Source of the DNA: an uncultured Eubacteriales bacterium
GTDB lineage: Bacteria; Bacillota; Clostridia; Christensenellales; CAG-138
DNA length: 47,080 nucleotides
Direction: 5' to 3'
NCBI GenBank assembly: GCA_900540495.1
Contig: UQGA01000014.1
Coordinates: 1-47,080 of the forward strand
Part shown: positions 30,635-38,671 of the stretch, piece after piece
How the letters are laid out: each line of letters begins with the position of its first letter
How positions within the stretch are numbered: position 1 is the stretch's first letter
Translations under genes and position numbers: made by a program
Notes under the pieces: model-generated
Database searches by the model: none
The model's input: the letters and a program-made list of their open reading frames with translations, nothing else
What the model was told of the DNA's origin: nothing

Positions 30635-31672
30635 ATGGGCCTGTTCGATACCTCCGACATCGGCATCGACCTTGGGACTTCCAGCATACTGGTCTATGTG
30701 AAAAATCGCGGCATCGTGTTGCGCGAGCCGTCCATCGTCGCGGTGGAACGGCGCACGGGCCGCCTGACGGCCATCGGGGAGGAGGCGCGCGCCATGATCG
30801 GCCGCACGCCGCCGGAGATTGCCGTCGTGCGTCCGTTGCAGGACGGCGTAATTTCCAATTTTGACGTCACGGCGCGCATGCTGCACCATTTTTTCAAAAA
30901 GGTCGTGGGAACGCGCTTCCTCTTCAAACCGCGCGTGGTGATCTGCGTGCCGTCCGGCGTGACGGAGGCGGAGAAGCGCTGTGTGGTCGAGGCGGCGGCC
31001 GAAGCGGGCGCGCGTTACTGTTATCTGATCGAGGAGCCGATCGCTGCAGCCATCGGCGCCGGGGTGGACATTGCGGCGTCGCGCGGCAGCATGGTGCTTG
31101 ACGTCGGCGGCGGCACGACCGATATCGCCGTGATCTCGTTCGGCAGCGTGGTGCTGTCGGATTCGGTGCGCGTGGCGGGCGACAAATTCGATCAGGCGCT
31201 TATGCGATATATGAAGCGCAAGCACGAGCTGGCCATCGGCGAGCGTTCGGCCGAGGATATCAAGATCGCCTATGGCCGCGCACACATCGAGAAGGAGCAG
31301 CAGGTTGTGGAGATCCGCGGGCGCAGCCTCTCCACCGGGCTGCCGGAGTCGGTACCCGTGGCGACCAACGAGCTGGTGGACGCCATGGCCGAACCGCTTC
31401 GGCAGATCATGGAACGCGTGCGGGCGGTGTTTGAGCAGACGCCGCCGGAGCTTGCGGCGGACATTACGGAATCGGGCATCTGCCTGACCGGCGGCGGCGC
31501 GCAGCTGCGCGGGCTCGACCGCTACATCGCAGAGCATACCGGCGTGCCCTGTCGCCTCGCGGAGGACCCGGTTTCCTGCGTGGCCATCGGCACCGGGCGC
31601 GTGCTGGAGGATTTCGCCGCGTACGGCAGCGCGATTCAGGACTACCGCCGCGGGGAGTTTTATCGCATATAG
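30635..31672 (+). CDS. mreB: MreB/Mbl-type bacterial actin
   Basis: A 345-residue cytoskeletal ATPase that guides side-wall peptidoglycan synthesis. DIGIDLGTSSILVYVKNRGI (phosphate 1), MVLDVGGGTTDIAVIS (phosphate 2), ICLTGGGAQLRGLD (adenosine) and the EEPIAAAIGAG stretch are all present. mreC and mreD are absent, so it may be an Mbl or MreBH paralogue rather than the main MreB. A weak GAGGATGGGATG purine stretch precedes the ATG. It sits before wall hydrolase and L,D-transpeptidase genes. Confidence 0.93.
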   Translation: MGLFDTSDIGIDLGTSSILVYVKNRGIVLREPSIVAVERRTGRLTAIGEEARAMIGRTPPEIAVVRPLQDGVISNFDVTARMLHHFFKKVVGTRFLFKPRVVICVPSGVTEAEKRCVVEAAAEAGARYCYLIEEPIAAAIGAGVDIAASRGSMVLDVGGGTTDIAVISFGSVVLSDSVRVAGDKFDQALMRYMKRKHELAIGERSAEDIKIAYGRAHIEKEQQVVEIRGRSLSTGLPESVPVATNELVDAMAEPLRQIMERVRAVFEQTPPELAADITESGICLTGGGAQLRGLDRYIAEHTGVPCRLAEDPVSCVAIGTGRVLEDFAAYGSAIQDYRRGEFYRI

Positions 31673-31728
31673 GGAAGGGCTTTCGCGGTAAGAATTTATC
31701 CTTTGTTCAAGGAATGGACACAGTTGTC

Positions 31729-31737
31729 TGGTATACT
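31729..31737 (+). promoter_or_regulatory. Extended -10 promoter of the NlpC/P60 gene
   Basis: TGGTATACT (TGn plus TATACT at 31732-31737), about 50 bases before the ATG; no -35 match at the right distance. Confidence 0.6.
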
Positions 31738-31787
31738 GGTTCCATGCGGACAGATATCGACACAGTTAGGAAAGGGGAAGTACTCGC

Positions 31788-33620
31788 ATGAAACGCTTTT
31801 GGCGTCGGACACGGGTGCTGCTCAAAAAGATTGGCAGGATTCTTGTCGCGTTGTTCAAAAAGCTGGGCACGCTTGCCTGGCAGGCGCTCAAGCGCCTTGG
31901 CCACCGGCTCTATCAGTTCCTGACGAGCCTGCCGCCGCGCACGCTCTGGTACGGCATCGGCGGGATGAGCCTGGTGCTCGTTGCCGTACTGATCCTCGTC
32001 ATCGCGCTGCCCTCCGGCCGCACACCCACGCAGGCCGCCGTCGGCGGCGATCTCAGCGCGCAGCTTGCGGCGACCAACGTCCCGGTGCTTCAGGACACGC
32101 CGGTCGAGTCGCCCAAAAGCGACGCAATCGTGATTGACGGCGCCGATGATGCCGCCGGCGACGCGCAGAATGGCGGCGACACGAACGACGCCGTCGACGA
32201 TGACGCCGCGGTGGCGGAGCCCACGGCCACGCCGTTTGAAATGCTCGAGGAGGGCGATGACGGCGAGATCATCGCCACCATCCAGACGCGGCTGATGGAA
32301 CTCGGCTACATGGATTCCGACGAGCCGACGGAGCATTTCGGCCCGCTGACCGAGAGCGCAATCGAAGCGTTCCAGCGCCACAACGGCCTGACCAGCGACG
32401 GCAAGGTCGGCAGCCAGACGTATGCCATGCTCATGGGTGGCGAGGCCAAGGCGTACGTCATGCAGATCGGCGACGAGGGCGAGGATGTCAGGGCCGTGCA
32501 ACAGCGGCTCTATGAACTGGGCTACATCACTGACAAGGGCAACATCACCGGCACGTTCGCAGAAAAGACCGAAGCGGCCGTCAAGGAATTCCAGGAACGC
32601 AACAAGCTCGCCGGGGACGGCAAGGTCGGCAACGTGACGATGGAAAAGCTGTACAGCAGCGAGGTCGTCTCCAAGTTTTACTCCGTTGGCGACGAGAGCG
32701 ACGAGATCAAGATCTTCCAGGAACGGCTTCAAAAACTCGGCTATTACGACGGCAAGGCGAGCGGCGAGTTCACCAAAGCGACCGCTACCGCCGTGCGCGA
32801 GTTTCAGGCGGCCAACGGGCTCGTCGTGGACGGCAACGTCGGCCCGGCGACCAAGGCGCTGTTGCTGTCGGATGATGCGCAGGCCAAGGTCATCAAGCTT
32901 GGCGACAGCGGCAGCGATGTGACCGCCATCCAGAAGCGGCTGGCCGAACTGGGCTACATGCGCGCGGCCAATGCGACCGGGTACTTTGGCGAGATCACGC
33001 AGGAAGCCGTCATGGCGTTCCAGCGCCGCAACAGTCTCGGCGCCGACGGCAAGGTCGGCACGGTCACGCTGAAAACGCTCAATTCCAGCAGCGCCAAGAA
33101 GGCGGCGTCCTCCTCAAGTTCGTCGGGCAGCTCGTCGTCCGGCTCGTCCTCGTCGGGCAGCTCGTCGTCCGGTTCGTCCTCGTCGGGCAGCTCGTCGTCC
33201 GGTTCGTCGTCCTCCGGTTCGTCGAGCAGCTCCTCCGGCGTGGAACGGCTCATCGATGTGGCCGAGAGCAAGCTCGGCTGCAAGTACGTGCGCGGCGCCA
33301 AGGGGCCGAACTCGTTCGACTGCTCCGGCTTTGTGTACTGGTGCCTGAACCAGGCGGGCGTGAAGCAGAGCTACATGACCTCCATCGCCTGGCGCAGCTG
33401 TACCAAGTACAAGAAGATCACGAGCATGAGCGACATCAAGCGGGGAGATATCCTGGTGTTCTCCGACACCTCCATGGCGACGGGACACGTGGGCATCTAC
33501 CTCGGCAGCGGCAAGATGATCGATGCCAGCTCCGGCGCCGGCAAGGTTCGCATCACCTCCACGGTGCTGAGCGGCTCCTACTGGCCGAGCCATTTCCTGA
33601 TGGCGTTCCGCATCTTCTGA
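31788..33620 (+). CDS. NlpC/P60 peptidoglycan hydrolase with four PG-binding repeats
   Basis: A 610-residue exported protein. A long basic cytosolic start (1-50, amphipathic, with LLKKIGRILVALFKKLGTLA) leads to one membrane segment (about 57-76). An acidic linker precedes four PG_binding_1 repeats starting near residues 155, 227, 300 and 371, each with a QxRLxxLGY core. A 40-residue Ser/Gly linker (about 444-484) joins them to a C-terminal NlpC/P60 domain with Cys512 (FDCSGFVYW) and His567 (TGHVGIYLG). It would cut stem-peptide bonds in the wall. AGGAAAGGGGAAG precedes the ATG. Confidence 0.93.
   Translation: MKRFWRRTRVLLKKIGRILVALFKKLGTLAWQALKRLGHRLYQFLTSLPPRTLWYGIGGMSLVLVAVLILVIALPSGRTPTQAAVGGDLSAQLAATNVPVLQDTPVESPKSDAIVIDGADDAAGDAQNGGDTNDAVDDDAAVAEPTATPFEMLEEGDDGEIIATIQTRLMELGYMDSDEPTEHFGPLTESAIEAFQRHNGLTSDGKVGSQTYAMLMGGEAKAYVMQIGDEGEDVRAVQQRLYELGYITDKGNITGTFAEKTEAAVKEFQERNKLAGDGKVGNVTMEKLYSSEVVSKFYSVGDESDEIKIFQERLQKLGYYDGKASGEFTKATATAVREFQAANGLVVDGNVGPATKALLLSDDAQAKVIKLGDSGSDVTAIQKRLAELGYMRAANATGYFGEITQEAVMAFQRRNSLGADGKVGTVTLKTLNSSSAKKAASSSSSSGSSSSGSSSSGSSSSGSSSSGSSSSGSSSSGSSSSSSGVERLIDVAESKLGCKYVRGAKGPNSFDCSGFVYWCLNQAGVKQSYMTSIAWRSCTKYKKITSMSDIKRGDILVFSDTSMATGHVGIYLGSGKMIDASSGAGKVRITSTVLSGSYWPSHFLMAFRIF
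33117..33240 (+). repeat. Ser-Gly linker minisatellite in the NlpC/P60 gene
   Basis: A TCGTCGGGCAGCTCGTCGTC-type unit and variants with TCCGG encode SSSSG repeats. The TCG/TCC codon choice makes it slippage-prone, so linker length may vary between strains. Confidence 0.8.
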
Positions 33621-33628
33621 GCGAATCA

Positions 33629-33658
33629 GCGGGCAGGGATAGGAAGCGCCCTGCCCGC
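33629..33658 (+). terminator. Hairpin after the NlpC/P60 gene
   Basis: GCGGGCAGGG and CCCTGCCCGC form a perfect 10-bp stem with a 10-base loop. There is no good U-run, so some read-through into the L,D-transpeptidase gene is likely. Confidence 0.6.
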
Positions 33659-33702
33659 GCATACTGTTTGCATAGCGAGAACCGTCGAATGGGAGAGAAT
33701 GG

Positions 33703-34755
33703 ATGAAGCGAGCGCTTTCCTGCCTGCTGTGCGCTCTCGCCGTGATTGCGGCTCTGTCCGTGCCGCGCCCGGCAAAGGCGCTCGATGAGCTGAAGAACAC
33801 CGATCCGGACAAGTACTATATTCTCCTCGACCTGCGCAACCAGATCGTCACCGTTTACGAGCGCGACGAGGCGGGGGAGTATACCCGTATCGTCCGCCGT
33901 TTCCTGTGCATCACCGGCCGCACCGAGCTTGACCCGGAGGACCCGGAGGATGAGGGCACGCCCACGCCCTCCGGCATCTGGAAGATCGGCGGGCGCGAGC
34001 GCTTCGGCAAGTTCGCCAACTTTGGGAATGAATACGCCCGGTATTGGACGCAGATCGTCGGGGACATCTATTTTCACTCCATCATGTTCTCTTCGCGCGA
34101 TGTGAACACCCTCAAGCGCGGCGCGTTCAACAACCTCGGCGACAATGTGTCGCACGGGTGCGTGCGCCTGTATGTGGAGGACGCCAAGTGGCTCTACTAT
34201 TATGCCTGCCCCGGCACCACGGTCGAGGTTTCTACAAACGAGCCGTCGCAGCGCGCGCTGCGCAACGCGCTCAGGACCACGCTGTCGTTCTCGGAGTACA
34301 ACGAGCTGCAGAAGAATATCTTTGACGAGCCGGAACTCCCCAATCCGAGCGCCTGGATTACGATGGACGGGGCGCGCATGCGCAAGGAGGGCAAGGACAG
34401 CGCCGCATCGGTGAAGAAGCTGTCCCTTGGCGATGAGGTCGAGGTGCTGCTTGAGGGCGACGCCTGGGTGAAGGTGCGTCATGACGGCAGGGAGGGATAT
34501 GTCAAGCGCGGGTATCTCTCGATGGTCGAGGGAGAACTCGACACACGCGAGGACGCCAACCTCATCCGCCAGACCGTATGGCTCATGACCGAGCCGGGCG
34601 GCGGCGAGCGCATCGTCAAGGTGCCGACCGATACCTCCGTCCGGATTCTCGAAACGACCGAGGACGGCAAGTATATCAAGATTACGTATTGGGGAGAAGA
34701 GGGCTACCTGCGCGCCAACGCCGTCAAACAGGCGTGGGGGAAGGACGTCGGCTGA
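33703..34755 (+). CDS. L,D-transpeptidase (YkuD) with SH3-like domains
   Basis: A 350-residue secreted wall enzyme. Signal peptide 1-26 (cut after AKA). The YkuD domain spans about 36-180, with the catalytic signature HSIMF (His125) and SHGCVRLYVED (His151, Cys153). Two SH3-like segments follow: about 218-275 (MRKEGKDSAASVKKLSLGDE onward) and 288-343 (LMTEPGGGERIVKVPTDTSV onward). It forms 3-3 peptide cross-links or attaches proteins. GAGAG lies upstream of the ATG. It is probably co-expressed with the upstream NlpC/P60 gene by read-through. Confidence 0.93.
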   Translation: MKRALSCLLCALAVIAALSVPRPAKALDELKNTDPDKYYILLDLRNQIVTVYERDEAGEYTRIVRRFLCITGRTELDPEDPEDEGTPTPSGIWKIGGRERFGKFANFGNEYARYWTQIVGDIYFHSIMFSSRDVNTLKRGAFNNLGDNVSHGCVRLYVEDAKWLYYYACPGTTVEVSTNEPSQRALRNALRTTLSFSEYNELQKNIFDEPELPNPSAWITMDGARMRKEGKDSAASVKKLSLGDEVEVLLEGDAWVKVRHDGREGYVKRGYLSMVEGELDTREDANLIRQTVWLMTEPGGGERIVKVPTDTSVRILETTEDGKYIKITYWGEEGYLRANAVKQAWGKDVG

Positions 34756-34764
34756 CCGACGGAC

Positions 34765-34804
34765 GGCGGCGCCGGGGCGAGCCTTTTCCCTGCCGCCCTT
34801 TTTG
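34765..34804 (+). terminator. Terminator of the L,D-transpeptidase gene
   Basis: GGCGGC and GCCGCC enclose a 21-base loop and are followed by CTTTTTG. Confidence 0.55.
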
Positions 34805-34877
34805 ATCCGGCGTTTCCGGGCCGACGTTCGCCGCCGCAATGATGAAGCCGGCGCGCCGCCGCCATGAAGCAGTCTCT

Positions 34878-34902
34878 GTACCCGCCGCTCTGCGGCGGGT
34901 AC
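34878..34902. other. Perfect 11-bp GC hairpin in a gene-free gap
   Basis: GTACCCGCCGC-TCT-GCGGCGGGTAC. No U-run follows. It lies in the 34756-35600 gap, in which I find no credible gene on either strand. Confidence 0.65.
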
Positions 34903-35235
34903 GGCTTTGCCGGCGCGCAAAGGCGCGTCTGCGGGCGCGCTTTGCGCGCACAGCGCCGGGGCGTTGGCACGGCCGCCCCCTCCGCTGCTCCGTGCCGCCG
35001 CGTTTGTCGTTTGTCCGTTCCTTTTGTTTCACTCGTCGCGCCGCCGCCCGCATGATTTCTTTTTCCCATTCCACGCCTTCCCTTTCCCTTTTCTGCCGTT
35101 TTCCTGCCGTTCCTTCCGCCCCGTTTCCGCCTCCGTCGTTCCCGCCGAAGCAATGGGAGCGAATGGCATGCCGCTCCGGCTCATGGCATGGATGCCCGCG
35201 CTTCCCCGGCGCACTCGCCCGCCTGTCATACCTCC

Positions 35236-35575
35236 ATCACCTGCAACCCTCGCCCATCCGCCTGCCATGCCTCCAACGCCCCGCACCCGTCGCCCACCCG
35301 GTTTTCGTCACCCTGCAACCCCCGCCCGTCCGCCGCGCCGCCTCCGCCGGCCTGCAACCGCCGCCCGTCCACCGCACCACTTCCGTCGCCCGCAACCGCC
35401 GCCCTCCCGCCCGCCATGCCTCCATCGCCCACACTCGCCGCCGGCAACCGGCGGTTTTTGCGTGCGCGCAAACGCACCCAAAGGGAGAAGGGACAAGCGC
35501 CGCAGGCGCGGGGCGCCCGCTACGCCGTCTCCATCACCCTACAACCCCCGCCCGTCCGCCGCGCCGCCGCTCGCA
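35236..35575. repeat. Degenerate GC-rich repeat block
   Basis: At least five imperfect copies of a 30- to 36-bp unit of the form CCTGCAACCCCCGCCCGTCC plus GCCGCGCCGCC are seen, near 35238, 35311, 35355, 35390 and 35539. On the minus strand they read as GRGLQ/DGGMAGG-like peptides, but there is no start signal, and composition explains the open frames. I consider the block non-coding. Confidence 0.65.
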
Positions 35576-35600
35576 TAATTCCTCTTTTGCCAGGCGGGTA

Positions 35601-35658
35601 TTGACAGACGCGGAAAGCGATGGTATACTGACCGTAAATTATTGTAAAACGATAATTT
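35601..35658 (+). promoter_or_regulatory. Promoter with operator-like inverted repeat (membrane protein-HTH operon)
   Basis: TTGACA (35601-35606), 17-bp spacer, TATACT with upstream TGG (35624-35629). At the start point lies AAATTATTG-TAAAA-CGATAATTT (35636-35658), with 8 of 9 arm positions matching. It is AT-rich in a GC-rich setting and is a likely target of the small HTH protein encoded in the operon. Confidence 0.75.
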
Positions 35659-35673
35659 TAGGAGGGATGCCAT

Positions 35674-36636
35674 TTGAAACGCCGTCTGTTCCCGCTGCTG
35701 GTCGCGGTTTCGGCCGTGCTTTCGCTTGTGGCGGCGCTCGCCATGCCGGAGGCCGGTGTGGGCGCGCTGCTGTGGCTTGCTTTTCCGTTCCGGCAGTTGG
35801 GGGCGCTGCTCAGGACGCTGTCGCTTTCCGGTGCGGCGGGGAACGCAGGCGCGTGGGTGCTGTATGCGCTGTTTTGCCTGCTGCCGGCGCTCTATCTGCT
35901 GTTGCGCGTGATTCGGCGGCGCGCCGTCTGGCCGGACGCATTGCTGGCCGTGCTCTCGGCCGTACTGTTCTTTGTCATGGATCTGTTCATCAATCCGACG
36001 GAGCTGGCGGCGCGCTTTGGAGGGGCGGAAGCGATGGGGGCTTCGGCGCTCGGCGGCACGGTCTATTCGCTGTTGCTGGCCTATGTCGGGCTTCGCCTGT
36101 GCCGCGTCCGGGAAACCGACGCCGCCCGTCTGTCCGCCGCATTGCGGGCGCTGCTGTATGCCGTGGCCTGCGTGCTTGCCGTCGATGCGTTCGGCGGCAC
36201 GGCAGCAGCGCTGCGGACGTCCTTTGCCGCATTGCGGGAGGGCAACACCGCGCTTTCCGCCGCCGCGCTTGCGCCGAGCTATGCGGTGCTCGTGCTGCGG
36301 GGGATTGTGGCCGCGCTGCCTTCGCTTGCCGGCATTGCGGTCATCCTTACGGCGCTGCCGTTGCTCGACGCGATTGCCGACGGGCCGTATAGCGGCGAGA
36401 CGGTCGCCGCCGCCCGCCGCCTTGCGCGCGTCAGCCGTGCGACGCTCGCGGTGGTGCTGCTCTCGCAGGCCGCGTTGAACGTGCTGCAGGCGGTTGCGGC
36501 CGATGCGGTGCGCGCGAGCGGGTATTCCGTCTCGCTGCCGCTCGGGCAGGCGGCGCTGCTGCTTGCCGCGCTGCTGCTGTCGGAACTGTTCATGCGCGGC
36601 AAGGCGCTGCAGGACGACCACGACAGCATCATCTGA
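35674..36636 (+). CDS. Multi-pass membrane protein (DUF2975-like?)
   Basis: A 320-residue protein with about eight hydrophobic segments spread over its length, ending in ELFMRGKALQDDHDSII. That ending, and the small HTH gene 12 bases downstream, resemble DUF2975 membrane protein/regulator pairs, although the protein is about twice as long as most members. Start is TTG with AGGAGGG 7 bases upstream. It may sense a membrane signal and control the HTH regulator; that is inference from gene order. Confidence 0.65.
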   Translation: MKRRLFPLLVAVSAVLSLVAALAMPEAGVGALLWLAFPFRQLGALLRTLSLSGAAGNAGAWVLYALFCLLPALYLLLRVIRRRAVWPDALLAVLSAVLFFVMDLFINPTELAARFGGAEAMGASALGGTVYSLLLAYVGLRLCRVRETDAARLSAALRALLYAVACVLAVDAFGGTAAALRTSFAALREGNTALSAAALAPSYAVLVLRGIVAALPSLAGIAVILTALPLLDAIADGPYSGETVAAARRLARVSRATLAVVLLSQAALNVLQAVAADAVRASGYSVSLPLGQAALLLAALLLSELFMRGKALQDDHDSII

Positions 36637-36648
36637 GGGGGAAGGCGC

Positions 36649-36888
36649 ATGGCGATAGAAGTGCATCTCGACGCGGCGCTGCGCGCGCGCGGCATGACGG
36701 CAAAGGAGCTGTGCGCGCTGGTCGGCATCACGGAAGCGAACCTTTCCATCCTGCGCAGCGGCAAAGCAAAGGGCGTGCGCTTCCACACGATCAACCGCAT
36801 CTGCTACTATCTGCAGTGCGATGTGGGAGACATCCTGAAATTTGACGGACATCTGGAGGAGGAGACCGATGCGGATACGGAGGAGTAG
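36649..36888 (+). CDS. Small XRE-family (YozG-like) HTH regulator
   Basis: A 79-residue Cro/C1-type protein. The helix-turn-helix is at about residues 18-42 (TAKELCALVGITEANLSILR then SGKAKGVRFHT), followed by INRICYYLQCDVGDILKF, the usual end of the five-helix domain. Such short regulators commonly partner DUF2975 membrane proteins. GGGGGAAGG lies upstream of the ATG. The next gene starts inside its last codons, so the two are coupled. It probably binds the inverted repeat at 35636-35658. Confidence 0.9.
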   Translation: MAIEVHLDAALRARGMTAKELCALVGITEANLSILRSGKAKGVRFHTINRICYYLQCDVGDILKFDGHLEEETDADTEE

Positions 36889-37822
36889 GAGACAGGGGAA
36901 GGGAAGGAAAGGGGCGGCGCTGCTCTGCCTGCTGCTGGCCACCATGCTGACGGGCTGCCAGCTTGCGCGGCCGGAAACGGTGGCGGAGGTGGATCGGCTC
37001 ATCGGCGTGTATGTGACGCTCGAGCCGCTCGATTTGTTCGATTTTGAGGCGTATTTCAACGACCACGCGAAGGAACTGCTCGCCGGCGGCGGGGAGATCG
37101 GTCCGGAGGATGCGGCGGCATACGGCGGGCGGTTGTACGCCGTGCAGGAGGAGGGGGGACACGGATGGCGCTTCCCGGGCGTGGCGGGTTACGCCATGTT
37201 CCTCTATACCTATGAGGATGCGTACGGCAGCGTCACGGCCAGTTGCTGCGACCTGAGCGACGCGACCTTTTCCATCGGGCCGGAGAGCAGCGCGGAGGGG
37301 ACGCTGTATATCGAGTCCAATCGCTTTTTCTGCGCGTACTGTAACCCGGTCTATCAGAGCGCGGACGGCAGCGTCTACCTGACGGCCGGAGAGGGCCTTT
37401 CCTTTTCGGGCGACGGCATCCTGGGAACCATGACGCAGACGATCGCGCACGAAAGCACGACCGTTGCCGAGGCCGGGGAAGAGACGGTGGAGCGGGTGAG
37501 CGTTTCCGCCACCGTCCACATTACGCCGCTGGACCCGCCCGACTGCGTTGCGGTGCAGCAGATGCGCGCCGACGGCAGCGTGCTGCGCCGCGATGTATAT
37601 GCGGTGGACGCCGTGCCGGAGACGATCGCCCCGGCGGCGGAAACCGCCTATCTGATCGTGGAGATGCTGCCCGATGGGAAGAACCATACGGGAGAGGCCG
37701 TGCGCACGATTCTGGAGCCGGGAGACGCATCGTTCACGACGTATCGCGCCGGGGACGACGGCGTATGCCTGGGGTTGGCTACCGTCGTCGAATGGCCGCA
37801 GGCGGAAGACGACGCCGCCTGA
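36869..37822 (+). CDS. Lipoprotein of unknown function
   Basis: A 317-residue protein with a basic start (MRIRRSRRQGKGRKG), a hydrophobic stretch and lipobox LTGC at about residues 27-30, so it is attached to the outer face of the membrane. The mature part shows no recognised domain; it contains several cysteines (ASCCDLS, FFCAYCNP) that could form disulphides or bind metal. GGAGGAGGAG lies 4 bases before the ATG, and the start overlaps the HTH gene by 20 bases. Operon order suggests it works with the membrane protein. Confidence 0.75.
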   Translation: MRIRRSRRQGKGRKGAALLCLLLATMLTGCQLARPETVAEVDRLIGVYVTLEPLDLFDFEAYFNDHAKELLAGGGEIGPEDAAAYGGRLYAVQEEGGHGWRFPGVAGYAMFLYTYEDAYGSVTASCCDLSDATFSIGPESSAEGTLYIESNRFFCAYCNPVYQSADGSVYLTAGEGLSFSGDGILGTMTQTIAHESTTVAEAGEETVERVSVSATVHITPLDPPDCVAVQQMRADGSVLRRDVYAVDAVPETIAPAAETAYLIVEMLPDGKNHTGEAVRTILEPGDASFTTYRAGDDGVCLGLATVVEWPQAEDDAA

Positions 37823-37926
37823 GCCTCGCGGCGCCCGTTTCAGCGCCTTTTCCCGGAAGAAACTTTCGGAAAGAAGGAATCATAGGAAAGCCAAGGAAAA
37901 GCCAGCCAAGGGAAGCCAACAAAAGA

Positions 37927-37963
37927 AAAGCGGAGCGGGCGTGCTTGCCCTTCTCCGCTTTTT
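37927..37963. terminator. Bidirectional terminator
   Basis: AAGCGGAG with GGGC, a GTGCTT loop, and GCCC with CTCCGCTT form a stem with a small bulge, followed by TTTCC on the plus strand and by CTTTTCTTTT on the minus strand. It separates the lipoprotein gene from the convergent HAD gene. Confidence 0.85.
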
Positions 37964-38020
37964 CCGCTATCGCTGGTTCCTTCTTTTTCAGAAGGCAAGA
38001 ACGAAAGACCTGTCCCCCGC

Positions 38021-38671
38021 CTACAGAAGCGGCAGGATGTCCAGCAGCGAATCGATCAGCGTCGCGCCGCAGCGTTGCAGCATTTCACGCGGCTGATGGC
38101 CCTTGGTCAACAGCGCCGCCCGGCAGCCGATGGAAGCGGCGATCTCCGCATCGTGGTTGGTGTCGCCCACGAAGAGCACGTCTGCCGGTTGCAGGCCGCT
38201 CTCGCGGATGGTCTGTCGCGCCATTTCCGCCTTGCCGGTGCCGAGGTCGTCCCGCTGGCCGAGGATGCGGGAAAAATAGCCGTCCACGCCCGTCATGCGC
38301 GCCTGCTGTTCCAGCCGCTTTTGCAGCGTGACCGACAGCAGGAGCTGCTCCACGCCGCGGGCATGGACCGCCGCGAGCGCTTCCCGCGCCTCCGGATACA
38401 GCGGGCAGTCCGGCACGCGCTGCTCGTACAGCCGGTGGAACTCCACCGACACGTCGTCGTAGCTTTCCGTTTCAAACGTGTAGCCCATCGCCCGGTAATA
38501 TTCGATCACCGGGAAGCGGAACACGCGCCGGTATTCCTCCACATCCGCCATGGGGGGCATGCCCCGCTCCACGCGCATGTCGTTGGCGATGCGGTAGCAC
38601 AGCAGCGTATCGTCGAGCAGTGTGCCGTTCCAGTCCCAGATGACCAGTTTCGTCTGCAATTCTCTCACCAT
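38021..38671 (-). CDS. HAD superfamily phosphatase (phosphoglycolate phosphatase-like)
   Basis: A 216-residue protein with HAD motifs: motif I DWNGTLLDD (nucleophile in LVIWDWNGTLLDD, with Trp before Asn), motif II in LLLSVTLQKR, the Lys of GTGKAEMA, and motif IV LFVGDTNHDAEIAASIG. A C1 helical cap lies between motifs I and II. The usual DxDGT is DWNGT here, still with the first Asp. The start ATG overlaps the end of the DUF2804 gene by 7 bases, so it is translationally coupled. Substrate is unknown. Confidence 0.9.
   Translation of the reverse strand: MVRELQTKLVIWDWNGTLLDDTLLCYRIANDMRVERGMPPMADVEEYRRVFRFPVIEYYRAMGYTFETESYDDVSVEFHRLYEQRVPDCPLYPEAREALAAVHARGVEQLLLSVTLQKRLEQQARMTGVDGYFSRILGQRDDLGTGKAEMARQTIRESGLQPADVLFVGDTNHDAEIAASIGCRAALLTKGHQPREMLQRCGATLIDSLLDILPLL

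Noticed and set aside
35226..35477. Minus-strand repetitive frame (GRGLQ and AGG repeats) as a repeat protein
   Set aside because: No ribosome binding site or promoter; the repeats are DNA-level and shift frame between units.
35236..35575. CRISPR array
   Set aside because: Copies are imperfect, unevenly spaced, without unique spacers of constant length, and no cas genes are near.
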